DNA of 64,000 bases from Mesorhizobium sp. B2-7-2 (GTDB lineage: Bacteria; Pseudomonadota; Alphaproteobacteria; Rhizobiales; Rhizobiaceae). The stretch is taken from the NCBI RefSeq assembly GCF_006440775.1, contig NZ_VFTZ01000005.1:1-64000 (forward strand), read 5' to 3'. Within the stretch, counting starts at the first letter, position 1, and each line of letters starts with the position of its first letter. The notes beneath the pieces were generated by a model. The model saw nothing but the letters and a program-made list of their open reading frames with translations. It made no database searches and was not told the origin of the DNA. Below, piece after piece: positions 47,525 through 57,649 of the stretch. The translations under genes were made by a program, and so were the position numbers.

Positions 47525-48796
47525 TTACCCGTGCGTCGAAAACCAGCCGTCGAGCCGGGCTTCCAACGCTTCGACCAGCGCCTCGTCGTCCAGTTCCTCG
47601 ATCACTTCGGCGACGAACGCCTTGACCAGAAGACCCCGCGCCGACTTCTCGTCGATGCCGCGCGCCATCAGGTAGAACAGATGGTCGTGGTCGATCTCGG
47701 TGACGGTTGCGCCATGGCCGCAGACGACGTCGTCGGCGAAGATCTCCAGCTCCGGCTTGGTCGAGAACTCGCCGTCGTCAGACAGAAGCAGCGTGTTGCA
47801 GGCCATCTTGGCGTTGGTCTTCTGCGCGTATTGATGCACGTTGATGCGGCCCTGGAAGACGCCGCGCGCCTTGCCGGTCACCACGTTGCGGATCACTTCG
47901 GTCGACGTCGTGTGCGGCACGGCATGGTCGAGCACCATGGTCACGTCGGTGTGGGTGTCGCCGGCGAGAAGATTGATGCCGCGCAATTTGAAGTCGGCGC
48001 CCTCGCCTGTCGTCCTGACGACGACCTCCTGGCGAACGAGCCTGCCGCCGGCGTTCATGACGAACAGCGTCAGCTTGGCGTCCTTGCCGATATGCGCCTT
48101 GAACTGTGCGAGATGCGTGGCCGTGTCCGGCTGCTCCTGCACGATCAGCCAGGTCACCTCGGCGCCGTCGCCGATCACGAGCTGGCTGACCGAAGAGACG
48201 AGCGCCTCGTCGCCTTCGCCCGTCTGGCGCTCGACGACGACTGCCTTGGCGCCGGCCCCGACACGCGCCAAGAGCCGCACATGCGACTGGCCGCCGGCCT
48301 GCAGGTTCTGCAATTCGACCGGCTCTTCCAACTCGGCGCCGTCGGCGATGTCGACGAAATAGCCGTCGGCGACGAAAGCCGTGTTCAGCGCGCCGATCGC
48401 GTCATCGCTGCCATAGGAATCGAGCCCGGGCGCGGCGCTGCCGTCGGTCAGCTTCTCCGACAGGCGCTGCACTGTCACGCCGTCGATCTCCGGCAGCTTC
48501 GTCTGCGAGACGCCGTTCAGCACCGGTAGGACCGCCGACCCTTCAAGAACCGGCGCAAGCGCTTTGACGACGGCGCCGGCCTCGAAAGCCGGCACCGACG
48601 TCAGCAGCCGGCGCAGGTCCGTATAATGCCAGGATTCGACGCGGCGTGTCGGCAGGCCGTGCTTGATCGCCTCGATCGCGTCGTCGCGCTTGACCATCAC
48701 CGCGCCGTCGCCGGGCAGCAGCGACAGCCGTTCGCCGAAGGCATCGATCAGCGCCGTCTCGGCCAAGGTCCGCTGGGGCTGTGCATGCATGTTCAT
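47525..48796 (-). CDS. sufD: Fe-S cluster assembly protein SufD
   Basis: A 423-residue SufD, partner of SufB and SufC in the scaffold complex. It has RVESWHYTDLRRLL near the N-terminus and the beta-helix C-terminal core with NAKMACNTLLLSDDGEFSTKPELEIFADDVVCGHGATV, a region shared with SufB. ATG 48796 has GAGGCGAAAG upstream; ATG 48820 directly after the sufC stop is an alternative. Overlap with the repeat block before sufS is nil: the next gene starts 60 bases on. Confidence 0.95.
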   Translation of the reverse strand: MNMHAQPQRTLAETALIDAFGERLSLLPGDGAVMVKRDDAIEAIKHGLPTRRVESWHYTDLRRLLTSVPAFEAGAVVKALAPVLEGSAVLPVLNGVSQTKLPEIDGVTVQRLSEKLTDGSAAPGLDSYGSDDAIGALNTAFVADGYFVDIADGAELEEPVELQNLQAGGQSHVRLLARVGAGAKAVVVERQTGEGDEALVSSVSQLVIGDGAEVTWLIVQEQPDTATHLAQFKAHIGKDAKLTLFVMNAGGRLVRQEVVVRTTGEGADFKLRGINLLAGDTHTDVTMVLDHAVPHTTSTEVIRNVVTGKARGVFQGRINVHQYAQKTNAKMACNTLLLSDDGEFSTKPELEIFADDVVCGHGATVTEIDHDHLFYLMARGIDEKSARGLLVKAFVAEVIEELDDEALVEALEARLDGWFSTHG

Positions 48797-48821
48797 GACT
48801 TTCGCCTCGACCGCTCCCATG

Positions 48822-49577
48822 TCACGCGGCTTGCCCGATCACGCCGGCATAGCCATTGGCCTCGAGATCGAGCGCCAGCGACTTGTCGCCCGACTTGATG
48901 ACCTGGCCCCTGTAGAGCACGTGCACCGTATCAGGCACGATGTGCTCGAGCAGGCGCTGGTAGTGGGTGATGACGACGATGGCGCGGTCGGGCGAACGCA
49001 ACGCATTGACGCCGTCCGAGACGATCTTCAGCGCGTCGATGTCGAGGCCGGAATCGGTCTCGTCGAGCACGCAGAGTTTTGGCTCCAAGAGCTTCATCTG
49101 CAGGATCTCGGCGCGCTTCTTCTCGCCGCCCGAGAAGCCGACATTGAGCGGCCGCTTCAGCATGTTCATGTCCATGCTGAGCGAGGCTGCCGCCTCCTTC
49201 ACGCGCTTCAGGAATTCCGGGATCTTCAGCGGCTCCTCGCCGCGCGCCTTGCGCTGCTCGTTCATCGCGACCTTCAGGAATTCCATGGTCGCGACGCCCG
49301 GTATCTCCATCGGATACTGGAAGGCGAGGAAGATGCCGGCGGTGGCGCGCTCGGCCGGATCCATCTCGAGGATCGACTGGCCGTTATAGAGGATGTCGCC
49401 CTCCGTCACCTCATAGTCCTCGCGGCCGGCGAGGATATATGACAGCGTCGACTTGCCCGAACCGTTCGGACCCATGATGGCGGCGACCTCGCCGGCTTTC
49501 ACCGAGAGATTCAGCCCACGGATGATCTCGGTGCCATCGTCGATGATGCGGGCGTGCAGGTTCTTGATTTCAAGCAT
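48822..49577 (-). CDS. sufC: Fe-S cluster assembly ATPase SufC
   Basis: A 251-residue ABC-type ATPase that powers the SufBCD scaffold. It has Walker A GPNGSGKST (about residues 37-45), the signature FSGGEKKRAEILQM, Walker B LCVLDETDSGLD and ITHYQRLL. Length is normal. AGGAAGAAATC precedes ATG 49577. It is 26 bases after sufB in the suf operon. Confidence 0.96.
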   Translation of the reverse strand: MLEIKNLHARIIDDGTEIIRGLNLSVKAGEVAAIMGPNGSGKSTLSYILAGREDYEVTEGDILYNGQSILEMDPAERATAGIFLAFQYPMEIPGVATMEFLKVAMNEQRKARGEEPLKIPEFLKRVKEAAASLSMDMNMLKRPLNVGFSGGEKKRAEILQMKLLEPKLCVLDETDSGLDIDALKIVSDGVNALRSPDRAIVVITHYQRLLEHIVPDTVHVLYRGQVIKSGDKSLALDLEANGYAGVIGQAA

Positions 49578-49603
49578 GATTTCTTCCTGAATGTCTTTTG
49601 CGG

Positions 49604-51121
49604 TCAGCCGACCGAACCCTCGAGGCTGATGCCGATCAGCTTCTGCGCCTCGACGGCGAACTCCATCGGCAGCTGCTGGATGACGTCCTTGACGAAGCCG
49701 TTGACGATCAGCGCGATCGCCTCTTCCTCGGGGATGCCGCGCTGCATGACGTAGAACTTCTGGTCCTCGGAGATCTTCGAGGTCGTCGCCTCGTGCTCGA
49801 ACTGCGCCGTCGAATTCTTGGCTTCCATATAAGGCACGGTATGCGCGCCGCACTGGTCGCCGATCAGAAGCGAATCGCAATTGGTGAAGTTGCGCGCGTT
49901 GGTCGCCTTGCGATGCGCCGAGACCTGGCCGCGATAGGTGTTCTGCGAGAAACCGGCGGCGATGCCCTTGGAAATGATGCGGCTCGACGTGTTCTTGCCG
50001 AGATGGATCATCTTGGTGCCGCTGTCGACCTGCTGGTAGCCGTTCGACACCGCGATCGAATAGAACTCACCGCTGGAATCGTCGCCGCGCAGGATGCAGC
50101 TCGGATATTTCCAGGTGATGGCCGAACCGGTTTCGACCTGTGTCCACGAGATTTTCGAGCGATCGCCGCGGCAATCGCCGCGCTTGGTGACGAAATTGTA
50201 GATGCCGCCCTTGCCCTCGGCGTCGCCGGGGTACCAGTTCTGCACCGTCGAATATTTGATCTCGGCATCGTCGAGCGCGATCAGCTCGACCACCGCGGCA
50301 TGCAGCTGGTTCTCGTCGCGCTGCGGCGCCGTGCAGCCTTCGAGATAGGAGACATAGGCCCCCTCCTCGGCGATGATCAGCGTGCGCTCGAACTGGCCGG
50401 TGTTCTTCTCGTTGATGCGGAAATAGGTCGACAGCTCCATCGGGCAGCGAACGCCCTTCGGCACGAAGACGAACGAACCGTCGGTGAACACCGCCGAATT
50501 CAGCGTCGCGTAGAAATTGTCCGAGGTCGGCACGACGGAGCCGAGATATTTCTTCACCAGCTCCGGATGCTCGCGGATCGCTTCCGAGATCGAGCAGAAG
50601 ATGACGCCGGCCTGAGCCAGCTCCTTCTTGAAGGTGGTGACCACCGAAACGGAATCGAACACCGCGTCGACCGCGACGCGGCCCGATTTGTAGACGTTGT
50701 CGCTGGCTTCCTCGAGCTCCGAGGCATCGGTCTTCTGCACGCCGGCCAGGATTTCCTGCTCCTTGAGCGGAATGCCGAGTTTTTCATAGACCTTGAGCAG
50801 TTCAGGGTCGACTTCGCTCAGCGACTTCGGCCCCGGCGTGCTCTTCGGCGCGGCGTAGTAGTGGATGTCCTGGAAATCGATCTTCGGATAGTGGACGCGC
50901 GCCCAGGTCGGCTCTTCCAGCGTCAGCCAGCGGCGATAGGCCCCCAGACGCCATTCCAGCATCCAGTCCGGCTCATCCTTCTTGGCCGAGATGAAGCGAA
51001 TGATGTCTTCGCTCAGGCCCTTGGGGGCCTTGTCCATCTCGATCTCTGTCTGGAATCCATATTTATACTGGTCGACGTCGATCTTTCGAACCCGATCGAT
51101 CGTCTCCTGCACTGCAGGCAT
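49604..51121 (-). CDS. sufB: Fe-S cluster assembly protein SufB
   Basis: A 505-residue SufB, the main cluster-building subunit of SufBCD. It has [23 protein letters not shown] near the start, [15 protein letters not shown] ([17 protein letters not shown]), and the C-terminal core [24 protein letters not shown] with the conserved Cys. ATG 51121 starts the family N-terminus. There is a 237-base gap between it and the upstream desulfurase, which shows no gene; sufB may have its own leader. Confidence 0.96.
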   Translation of the reverse strand: MPAVQETIDRVRKIDVDQYKYGFQTEIEMDKAPKGLSEDIIRFISAKKDEPDWMLEWRLGAYRRWLTLEEPTWARVHYPKIDFQDIHYYAAPKSTPGPKSLSEVDPELLKVYEKLGIPLKEQEILAGVQKTDASELEEASDNVYKSGRVAVDAVFDSVSVVTTFKKELAQAGVIFCSISEAIREHPELVKKYLGSVVPTSDNFYATLNSAVFTDGSFVFVPKGVRCPMELSTYFRINEKNTGQFERTLIIAEEGAYVSYLEGCTAPQRDENQLHAAVVELIALDDAEIKYSTVQNWYPGDAEGKGGIYNFVTKRGDCRGDRSKISWTQVETGSAITWKYPSCILRGDDSSGEFYSIAVSNGYQQVDSGTKMIHLGKNTSSRIISKGIAAGFSQNTYRGQVSAHRKATNARNFTNCDSLLIGDQCGAHTVPYMEAKNSTAQFEHEATTSKISEDQKFYVMQRGIPEEEAIALIVNGFVKDVIQQLPMEFAVEAQKLIGISLEGSVG

Positions 51122-51358
51122 AAGCGTTCTCCATCCACGCCGGGGTCAAGGCCCGGCAGTTTTCAAACTATGGCACCGCCGAAATCGCGTCCCAGGGAGG
51201 GACTCGCGGCGGAGTAAGCTCCATATAGTGCGTGTCCGCCGGAAATTCACCCGGCCAGGACAAAACGCACGGCTCTACCAGGCCCTAAAGCCCGAATTCT
51301 TGTTCGAGCAGCGGAAATCCGAGAACCGCAAGGCGTTTCCCGCTCCAATGCTCCGCCG

Positions 51359-52519
51359 TCAGGCGGCTTCTTCCTTGCCCGCGCGGCGGGCGACGATGCC
51401 GGCCAGTGCCGCCCGGAACGCCGCGATATCCTCGGCGCCGGTCGCACGGCCGATCGAGACGCGCAGCGCGCCCAGGCTGTCGCCATGCCCCATCGCCTTC
51501 AGCACATGGCTTGGCCCGACTTTTCCCGACGAGCAGGCCGAACCCGCAGACAGCGCGACGCCGGCAAGATCGAAAGCGATCTGCGCCGTTTCGGCCTTGA
51601 CGCCGGGAATAGCGAAGAATGTCGTGTTGGCAAGCCTGGCAGCGTCATTTCCGAAGATTTCCGCGTCCGGCGCGAGGTCGCGCACAATCGCCTCGACCTC
51701 GTCGCGCCGGCTCGCGATGGCGTCCATGTCGGCGAGAGCGGCAAGCGCGGCACGCGCCGCGGCGCCGAAACCGGCGATCCCGGCGACGTTTTCCGTGCCG
51801 GCGCGGTGGCTCTTCTCCTGGCCGCCGCCATTGATCAGCGGGCGCGGCATCATCAGGTCGGATGCCCCCACGATCGCGCCGACGCCCTTCGGGCCGCCGA
51901 TCTTGTGCGAGGACAGGATCAGATAATCGGCATAAGGAATTGACATATCGAGCGGAATCCGCCCCGCAGCCTGCACGGCGTCGACGACCAGCACCCCGCC
52001 GGCGGCCTTGACGACCTCGCCGATGCGCGCGATCGGCTGGATAACGCCGGTCTCGTTGTTGGCGGCGTGGATCGCCACCAGCGGCAGGCCAGCGGCCTTA
52101 TCATGCGCGGCAAGCGCGGCGGCCAGCGCCTCGATATCTGCAATGCCGTTCCGGTCGACGCCGATCTTCGTCACCTGCGCCGCGGCAAACCGGCCGCCAT
52201 TCAGGATGCAGGGATGGTCGGCCGCTGAGACATAGAGATGGCTCATGCGGATAGCCCCGCGCCCCATCTGCCAGTCGGGCGTGAGCAGCGTCGAGGCGGC
52301 TTCGGTGGCGCCGGACGTGAAGACGACATGTTCAGGCCTGGCGTTGACCAGCCGCGCCACGTCGCGGCGCGCGTTCTCGACCAGCCGGCGCGAGGCGCGC
52401 CCTTCCGCGTGGACCGATGACGGGTTGGCGGCATCGAGCGCGGCGACCATCGTTGCCCGCGCTTCCGCAATGAGCGGCGTGCTGGCGTTGTAGTCGAGAT
52501 AGGCGCGGGTTGCGGCCAT
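51359..52519 (-). CDS. NifS/IscS-type cysteine desulfurase
   Basis: A 386-residue class I cysteine desulfurase, different from the SufS class below it. It starts ATRAYLDYNASTPLIAEAR; PLP-Lys is in LSSHKIGGPKGVG and the catalytic Cys is in LSAGSACSSGKVGPSHVL. It is the first gene of the suf operon, the place of sufS2 in Agrobacterium. Having two desulfurases in one operon may give redundancy or different sulfur use. The promoter region upstream carries an ICE-like palindrome. Confidence 0.92.
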   Translation of the reverse strand: MAATRAYLDYNASTPLIAEARATMVAALDAANPSSVHAEGRASRRLVENARRDVARLVNARPEHVVFTSGATEAASTLLTPDWQMGRGAIRMSHLYVSAADHPCILNGGRFAAAQVTKIGVDRNGIADIEALAAALAAHDKAAGLPLVAIHAANNETGVIQPIARIGEVVKAAGGVLVVDAVQAAGRIPLDMSIPYADYLILSSHKIGGPKGVGAIVGASDLMMPRPLINGGGQEKSHRAGTENVAGIAGFGAAARAALAALADMDAIASRRDEVEAIVRDLAPDAEIFGNDAARLANTTFFAIPGVKAETAQIAFDLAGVALSAGSACSSGKVGPSHVLKAMGHGDSLGALRVSIGRATGAEDIAAFRAALAGIVARRAGKEEAA

Positions 52520-52652
52520 TTTCGCTCAGTTCGTCCTTCCGCCGACTATCCCGCCAGGATAGCGCGTTATTTCCTTGAAATTGCAAGGCAAGCCGTCCTA
52601 TTTACCCGGCTTGCGGCGCGGGTGGCCGGACCATCGGGTTTCGGCCTCCCAG

Positions 52653-52669
52653 TTTTGAACAATTCTAAA
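52653..52669. promoter_or_regulatory. Irr-like ICE box between suf operon and hydrolase gene
   Basis: TTTTGAA-CAA-TTCTAAA: a 7-3-7 palindrome that matches TTTAGAA-N3-TTCTAAA with one change, the Irr ICE motif used for iron regulation in rhizobia (from memory of published motif work). It lies 134 bases before the suf start and 118 before the hydrolase start. A minus-strand TAGAAT falls within it and could be a -10. Both divergent units could respond to iron via Irr. Confidence 0.55.
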
Positions 52670-52786
52670 CTAGCTTCTAGGAACACGCTCGCCCGGCGTC
52701 AAGGCCACAGAAGATGTGGGGCCGCGGGTGAGTCGGGATCAGGAAAGTCCCGGGCTAGCGCATTCATATGCCATGTGGAGTATTTT

Positions 52787-53461
52787 ATGCCTGAGGTCAT
52801 TTTCGCCGGTCCGGCTGGTCGCCTGGAGGGACGTTATCAGCCCTCGAAGGAAAAGAGCGCCCCGATCGCTATCGTGCTGCATCCGCACCCGCAGTTCGGC
52901 GGCACGATGAACAACAAGATCGTTTACGACCTCTTCTACATGTTCCAGAAGCGCGATTTCACCACGCTGCGTTTCAATTTCCGCGGCATCGGCCGCAGCC
53001 AGGGCGAGTTCGACCATGGCACCGGCGAATTGTCGGACGCGGCCGCCGCGCTTGACTGGGTGCAGTCGCTGCATCCGGATTCGAAGAGCTGCTGGGTCGC
53101 CGGCTATTCCTTCGGCGCATGGATCGGCATGCAGCTCCTGATGCGCCGGCCCGAGATCGAGGGTTTTATTTCGGTCGCGCCGCAGCCCAACACCTACGAC
53201 TTCTCGTTCCTGGCGCCCTGTCCGTCGTCCGGCCTCATCATCCATGGCGATGCCGACAAGGTGGCGCCGCCGAAGGATGTGCAGGGCCTGGTCGACAAGC
53301 TGCACACGCAAAAGGGCATCACCATCACGCAGAAGACGATCCCAGGCGCCAATCATTTCTTCGCCAACGATTCCGAGCTGCTGATCCAGGAGTGCGCCGA
53401 CTATCTCGACCGTCGCCTCGCCGGCGAGCTGGCCGATCCGAGGCCGAAGCGGCTGCGCTAA
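52787..53461 (+). CDS. Alpha/beta hydrolase
   Basis: A 224-residue alpha/beta hydrolase of the dienelactone hydrolase-like group. It starts MPEVIFAGPAGRLEGRYQPS; LHPHPQFGGTMNNK; the nucleophile elbow is GYSFGAWIG (Ser about 106), an Asp in HGDADKVAPP, and a His in PGANHFF. The substrate is unknown. GGAG precedes ATG 52787. It is divergent from the suf operon with a shared 267-base promoter region. Confidence 0.9.
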   Translation: MPEVIFAGPAGRLEGRYQPSKEKSAPIAIVLHPHPQFGGTMNNKIVYDLFYMFQKRDFTTLRFNFRGIGRSQGEFDHGTGELSDAAAALDWVQSLHPDSKSCWVAGYSFGAWIGMQLLMRRPEIEGFISVAPQPNTYDFSFLAPCPSSGLIIHGDADKVAPPKDVQGLVDKLHTQKGITITQKTIPGANHFFANDSELLIQECADYLDRRLAGELADPRPKRLR

Positions 53462-53486
53462 GCGCGGAGGCGCCAGTCAAGGCGCC

Positions 53487-54350
53487 TTAAGGAATCTGGG
53501 TTTGATCGACGCCGGCCTCGACCGAATTGGCCGTCGAAGCCCTGCCTCTTGGCGCGCGGGACGGTACCAACCGGAATGTCCGCTTGCGCACCGGCAGCTT
53601 CGAGCCTGTCTGGCTGAAGATAAAGCCGAGCCGGGCAAACACCAGTCCCGATAGCACCGCGAACGCCAGGCCGAGCCCGAAGCCCGCGACCGTGTCGCTT
53701 GGATAGTGCGCGCCGACGAAGATGCGTGTGGAGGCGATGCAGGCCGTGACCGCCAGCGCGATGGTCCAGCGCCGCGGGAACAACAGCAGCAGGATGCCGA
53801 AGACCGCGCCCATCGTCGTGGCATGGCCGGACGGGAAACCGGCAAAGCGCGCGTCCATGGCGAAAGGGTGCAGCGACAGGACGCCGAAACTGTCAAAATA
53901 AAGCGGCCGAGCGCGGCCGATACCGTATTTCAGCACGTTGACCGCAAGACCGGACAGGCCGACGGCGCAAAGCACCAGGAACGCGAAACACGTCCAGTTG
54001 TAGACGATCACCCGGCCATGCCGGGACAGGCCGCGCCAATCCATCAGATTGGCGGCAACAAGGCAGAGCGCGGCCGGAATGAGGTACCAGCCGCCGAGGC
54101 CGAATTGCGTGAAGAAATCGGTGAAGCGCACGAAGCCGGGGGACCATTCGCCGCGCATCTCGCCCGCACCGGCGTCGAGGCGCAGGAAGATCGCCATGGT
54201 GAGCAGCGCCCAGGCTATGAGCCAGACGTTCCACAAAATTCTCGGATAGCGCGCCGGCCGCACGGCAAAGCGTCGCCTCACGATCGACATCGTGTCGCGG
54301 AAATTGCCGAGCGAGCGGCGATAGAGGGCAAGGGGCGGCGCGGCGGACAT
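53487..54350 (-). CDS. PAP2 family phosphatase
   Basis: A 287-residue inner-membrane phosphatase of the PAP2 family. The three motifs are present: KYGIGRARP, FPSGHATTMGAV, and RIFVGAHYPSDTVAG. Several transmembrane helices are predicted. Possible roles are phosphatidic acid or undecaprenyl diphosphate dephosphorylation. It lies next to a GT39 glycosyltransferase on the same strand, 42 bases away. The two may act together in envelope lipid modification (inference). Confidence 0.9.
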   Translation of the reverse strand: MSAAPPLALYRRSLGNFRDTMSIVRRRFAVRPARYPRILWNVWLIAWALLTMAIFLRLDAGAGEMRGEWSPGFVRFTDFFTQFGLGGWYLIPAALCLVAANLMDWRGLSRHGRVIVYNWTCFAFLVLCAVGLSGLAVNVLKYGIGRARPLYFDSFGVLSLHPFAMDARFAGFPSGHATTMGAVFGILLLLFPRRWTIALAVTACIASTRIFVGAHYPSDTVAGFGLGLAFAVLSGLVFARLGFIFSQTGSKLPVRKRTFRLVPSRAPRGRASTANSVEAGVDQTQIP

Positions 54351-54392
54351 GGCTTGGCGCTTATAGGGACATTCGATGCCCGACGCTATTCA

Positions 54393-56036
54393 TCACGGCG
54401 CCACCCGGTAAAGCCCGAGCGACAGCTTGTCTCCCGACGAATAGTTGATGCCGTCGATCTCGGTCAGTCGCTTTGCCGACTTGCCCTGAGCGGTCAGCAC
54501 ATCGGTAAGCTTCTGCTCGTCCTTGATCGGCGCCAGCCCAAGCGCGCAGGATGGATCGGCGAGCAGATGTTGCCCCACGCCCTCGACGTCGGTCAGCACG
54601 GTCTTGGTGCCGACCAGGAAGACGAGGCTCGGCTCCTGGAATTTCGCCGAGGCAAGCACCGTGGTGTCGCAAGGACGGTTGGCGTCGACGGCGGCCTTGA
54701 CGGCGGGGCTGAGCCAGATCGGTTTCAGCGACGGCGCAATGACGCCAAACAGCAGGCTGAAGGTAATGCCGGCGCCGACGGCGATCGCCGCGATGCGCGG
54801 CAGCGGCACCTGAAGCTGTCTGGGGAAGGCAAGATAGCCGGTGACCAGAGCGGCGATCGCTGCCGGTATGCTCCACCAGGAGAAGGTCTTGGCGAGGTAA
54901 AGCGGCGCGCCGACGCAGACCACGGCAAGGCCGATCGCCACCACGGCAAGGCCGAAAGCCGTCGCCCACCACAGCCATGTCTGCCAGCGCTTCAGCGGCG
55001 CGTTGGCCTTGTCCGCCGGCAAGGTGAGCAGCCAGCCGACCAGAAGCGCCATGCCCGGATAGGCCGGCATGACATAATGCGGCAGCTTGGTCGGGATCGC
55101 CTCGAACACCAGCCAGAACGGGATGTACCAGGCCAGGCAGAAGCGCAGCCGCGGATCGTCCCAGAACCGGTTGATAGCCTGGAGCCCGGCGCCGACCGCG
55201 ATCAGCCCGAAGGGCCACATGAACAGCGAATAAGTCAGCATATAGAAGCCGGGCGGCAGGCCGTGCGATTCCTCGCCCTGCGCCACCTTGTTCAGCATGT
55301 CCTTGCCGACCGCTTCCTGGAAGAAGGCGCCGCCGCTCTTCCAGGTGATGAGGATCAGCCACGGCAGAACAATGACCAGCACGATGCCGACGCCGCGCAC
55401 CAGCTTCATCTTGAAGAGCCAGCGCCAATCGCGGTCAAAGGCAAAGAGGGCAGCGGCGGTCAGCAGCGACAAAAGCGGTGAAACCGGGCCCTTGATGAGG
55501 ATGCCGAAGCCTTGCGCGATCCAGAAGATCCACGGCAGATGCCCGGGAACCGGATCGTTGCGCTTCGAAGCCCAATAGACCTGCGCCAGCGCGCCTTGCG
55601 CAATCACGCAGCAGGCGAGAAGCATGGCATCGGTCTTGGCGTCGCGCCCCTCGAAGGCGGTGGCAAAGATCGCCGCCATCATCAGTCCGGCGGCCAGCCC
55701 GGCACTGGCGCCGAAGAGTTTTGTCCCGGTCCAGCCGATGCCGACGACCGCGAGCGCGATGCCAAGCATCGAGACCAGGCGGTAGACCCAGATCGGCGCC
55801 GCGGCCCCCTCGCCGCTCAACGCCACGGCAGCCGACTGCAGCCAGTAGATGCCGATCGGCTTCTTGTAGCGCGTGACATCCTGCAGGCGGATATCCACAT
55901 AACCGCCGGTCTCGACCATCTGCTTGGTCGACTGGACGAAGCGGGATTCATCGCGGTCCACCGGCGGCAGGCTGGCAAGCCCGCTGACGGTCATCACGAT
56001 GCTGAACAGAAAGAGGAAGAGGGTGTTCCTGTTCAT
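54393..56036 (-). CDS. Glycosyltransferase family 39 protein (ArnT-like)
   Basis: A 547-residue membrane protein with about eleven hydrophobic helices and the GT39/ArnT-type first-loop motif PPVDRDESRFVQS, containing the Asp-Glu pair. Members move a sugar from a polyprenyl phosphate onto lipid A or other envelope molecules. The closest functional label is ArnT-like lipid A glycosyltransferase, but acceptor and sugar are unknown. ATG 56036 has GGAAAAGC upstream. It precedes a PAP2 phosphatase gene in the same transcript. Confidence 0.9.
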   Translation of the reverse strand: MNRNTLFLFLFSIVMTVSGLASLPPVDRDESRFVQSTKQMVETGGYVDIRLQDVTRYKKPIGIYWLQSAAVALSGEGAAAPIWVYRLVSMLGIALAVVGIGWTGTKLFGASAGLAAGLMMAAIFATAFEGRDAKTDAMLLACCVIAQGALAQVYWASKRNDPVPGHLPWIFWIAQGFGILIKGPVSPLLSLLTAAALFAFDRDWRWLFKMKLVRGVGIVLVIVLPWLILITWKSGGAFFQEAVGKDMLNKVAQGEESHGLPPGFYMLTYSLFMWPFGLIAVGAGLQAINRFWDDPRLRFCLAWYIPFWLVFEAIPTKLPHYVMPAYPGMALLVGWLLTLPADKANAPLKRWQTWLWWATAFGLAVVAIGLAVVCVGAPLYLAKTFSWWSIPAAIAALVTGYLAFPRQLQVPLPRIAAIAVGAGITFSLLFGVIAPSLKPIWLSPAVKAAVDANRPCDTTVLASAKFQEPSLVFLVGTKTVLTDVEGVGQHLLADPSCALGLAPIKDEQKLTDVLTAQGKSAKRLTEIDGINYSSGDKLSLGLYRVAP

Positions 56037-56160
56037 CGCGGGAGCTTTTCCGATCTGAAACTGCGGGATGGCCCCGTCGCGGTGCATGGCGCCATGTCTT
56101 TGCGCGGCGCCTCATTACGCCAGCAAAAAGGGCGAAGCAAGGACGCGCCGCGCCGCACGC

Positions 56161-56314
56161 GATCGGACGCAAAACCGGAAACCACTTTTGCTGATCGCGT
56201 GTTTGTTGGTTGAAGCGCGATCGGACACAAAACCGGAAACCACTTTTGCTGATCGCGTGTTTGTTGGTTGAAGCGCGATCGGACGCAAAACCGGAAACCA
56301 CTTTTGCTGATCGC
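56161..56314. repeat. 58-bp tandem repeat, about 2.7 copies
   Basis: Units starting at 56161, 56219 and 56277 are nearly identical. Each contains GATCGGACGCAAAACCGG, a CCACTTTTGCTGATCGCG segment and, in the first two, a GTGTTTGTTGGTTGAAGC spacer. GCGATC/GATCGC ends give each unit a hairpin. Lies between the GT39 gene and tyrS, about 70 bases from the tyrS start. One base differs between copies (C/A). Confidence 0.9.
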
Positions 56315-56383
56315 GCTTGGATGCTAAACGCGCGCCTTCATATCAAGCATGGCCAAGCGCCCGGCGACCTCCAGGAAGAAAAA

Positions 56384-57637
56384 ATGTCCGCCTTCAAATC
56401 CGATTTCCTGCGCATCATGAGCGAGCGCGGCTTCATCCATCAGATTTCGGATGAATCCGCCCTCGACCAGCTCTTCGCCAAGGAAACGGTGAGCGCCTAT
56501 ATCGGCTTCGACGCCACCGCCAAGAGCCTGCACGCCGGGTCGCTGATCCAGATCATGATGCTGCATTGGCTGCAGCAGACCGGTCACCGGCCGATCGCGC
56601 TGATGGGCGGCGGCACCTCGATGATCGGCGACCCGTCCTTCAAGGACGAGGCGCGCAAGCTGCTCACTCCCAAGGACATCGACGCCAACCTCGTCGGCAT
56701 CCGCCGCAATTTCGCGCCTTACCTGAAGTTCGGCAGCGGTCCGGGCGACGCGGTCGTGGTCAACAATGCCGACTGGCTGATGCAGATCAACTACGTCAAC
56801 TTCCTGCGCGATGTCGGCCGGCATTTCTCCGTCAACCGCATGCTGGCTTTCGATAGCGTGAAGTTGAGGCTCGACCGCGAGCAGTCGCTGTCCTTCCTCG
56901 AATTCAATTACATGATCCTGCAGGCCTACGACTTCGTCGAGCTCTACAAGCGCGTCGGCTGCCGGCTGCAGATGGGCGGCTCCGACCAGTGGGGCAACAT
57001 CGTCAACGGCATCGACCTCGGCCACCGCATGGAGGGCGTGCAGCTCTTCGCCATGACCACGCCGCTGCTCACCACCTCGTCCGGCGCCAAGATGGGCAAG
57101 TCGGCTTCCGGCGCGGTCTGGCTCGACGGCGACATGCTCTCGCCTTACGAATTCTGGCAGTACTGGCGCAACACCGAGGACGCCGATGTCGGGCGCTTCC
57201 TGAAGCTCTACACGACCCTGCCGCTCGACGAGGTGGCGCGCCTTGAAAAGCTCGACGGCTCGGAGATCAACGAGGCAAAGAAGATCCTCGCCACCGAGAT
57301 CACCGCCATGCTGCACGGCCGCGAGGCGGCCGAGACCGCAAGCGAGACGGCGCGCAAGACTTTCGAGGAAGGCGCGCTCGCCGACACGCTGCCCAGCGTC
57401 GAGGTAGCCAAATCGGACCTTGAGTCAGGCATCGGCATCCTGGCGCTGTTCGTAAGCGCCGGTCTGGCCGGCTCGAACGGCGAAGCGCGCCGGCATGTCC
57501 AAGGCGGCGCCGTGCGCATCAACGACCAGCCCCTGACCGACGACCGCCGCGTCGTCACGCTTCAGGACGTCGGTGTCGAAGGTGTCGTGAAGCTTTCGCT
57601 CGGCAAGAAAAAGCACGTGCTGGTGCGGGCGAGCTGA
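56384..57637 (+). CDS. tyrS: Tyrosine-tRNA ligase
   Basis: A 417-residue TyrRS. The HIGH-like motif is LHAGSL (after the [10 protein letters not shown] segment), KMSKS-like is KMGKSASG, and an S4 domain lies at the C-terminus ([20 protein letters not shown]). Length is normal. ATG 56384 has CAGGAAG seven bases upstream. The frame stays open back through the 58-bp repeat to 56210, but that part is repeat-derived and should not be included. Confidence 0.97.
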   Translation: MSAFKSDFLRIMSERGFIHQISDESALDQLFAKETVSAYIGFDATAKSLHAGSLIQIMMLHWLQQTGHRPIALMGGGTSMIGDPSFKDEARKLLTPKDIDANLVGIRRNFAPYLKFGSGPGDAVVVNNADWLMQINYVNFLRDVGRHFSVNRMLAFDSVKLRLDREQSLSFLEFNYMILQAYDFVELYKRVGCRLQMGGSDQWGNIVNGIDLGHRMEGVQLFAMTTPLLTTSSGAKMGKSASGAVWLDGDMLSPYEFWQYWRNTEDADVGRFLKLYTTLPLDEVARLEKLDGSEINEAKKILATEITAMLHGREAAETASETARKTFEEGALADTLPSVEVAKSDLESGIGILALFVSAGLAGSNGEARRHVQGGAVRINDQPLTDDRRVVTLQDVGVEGVVKLSLGKKKHVLVRAS

Positions 57638-57649
57638 TCGGCCGAAACC

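Noticed and set aside
49598..51217. 539-aa plus-strand frame over sufB
   Set aside because: It is antisense to SufB, one of the most conserved proteins here.
51122..51358. Small gene or RNA between the two suf desulfurase-sufB genes
   Set aside because: No convincing frame or strong hairpin was seen; it may be a leader of sufB.
56161..56314. Possible CRISPR array
   Set aside because: The units are direct tandem copies with no unique spacers, and no cas genes are nearby.
56210..56383. N-terminal extension of tyrS through the 58-bp tandem repeat
   Set aside because: The extra 58 residues are translation of the repeat, and ATG 56384 has a proper ribosome binding site and gives the family start.
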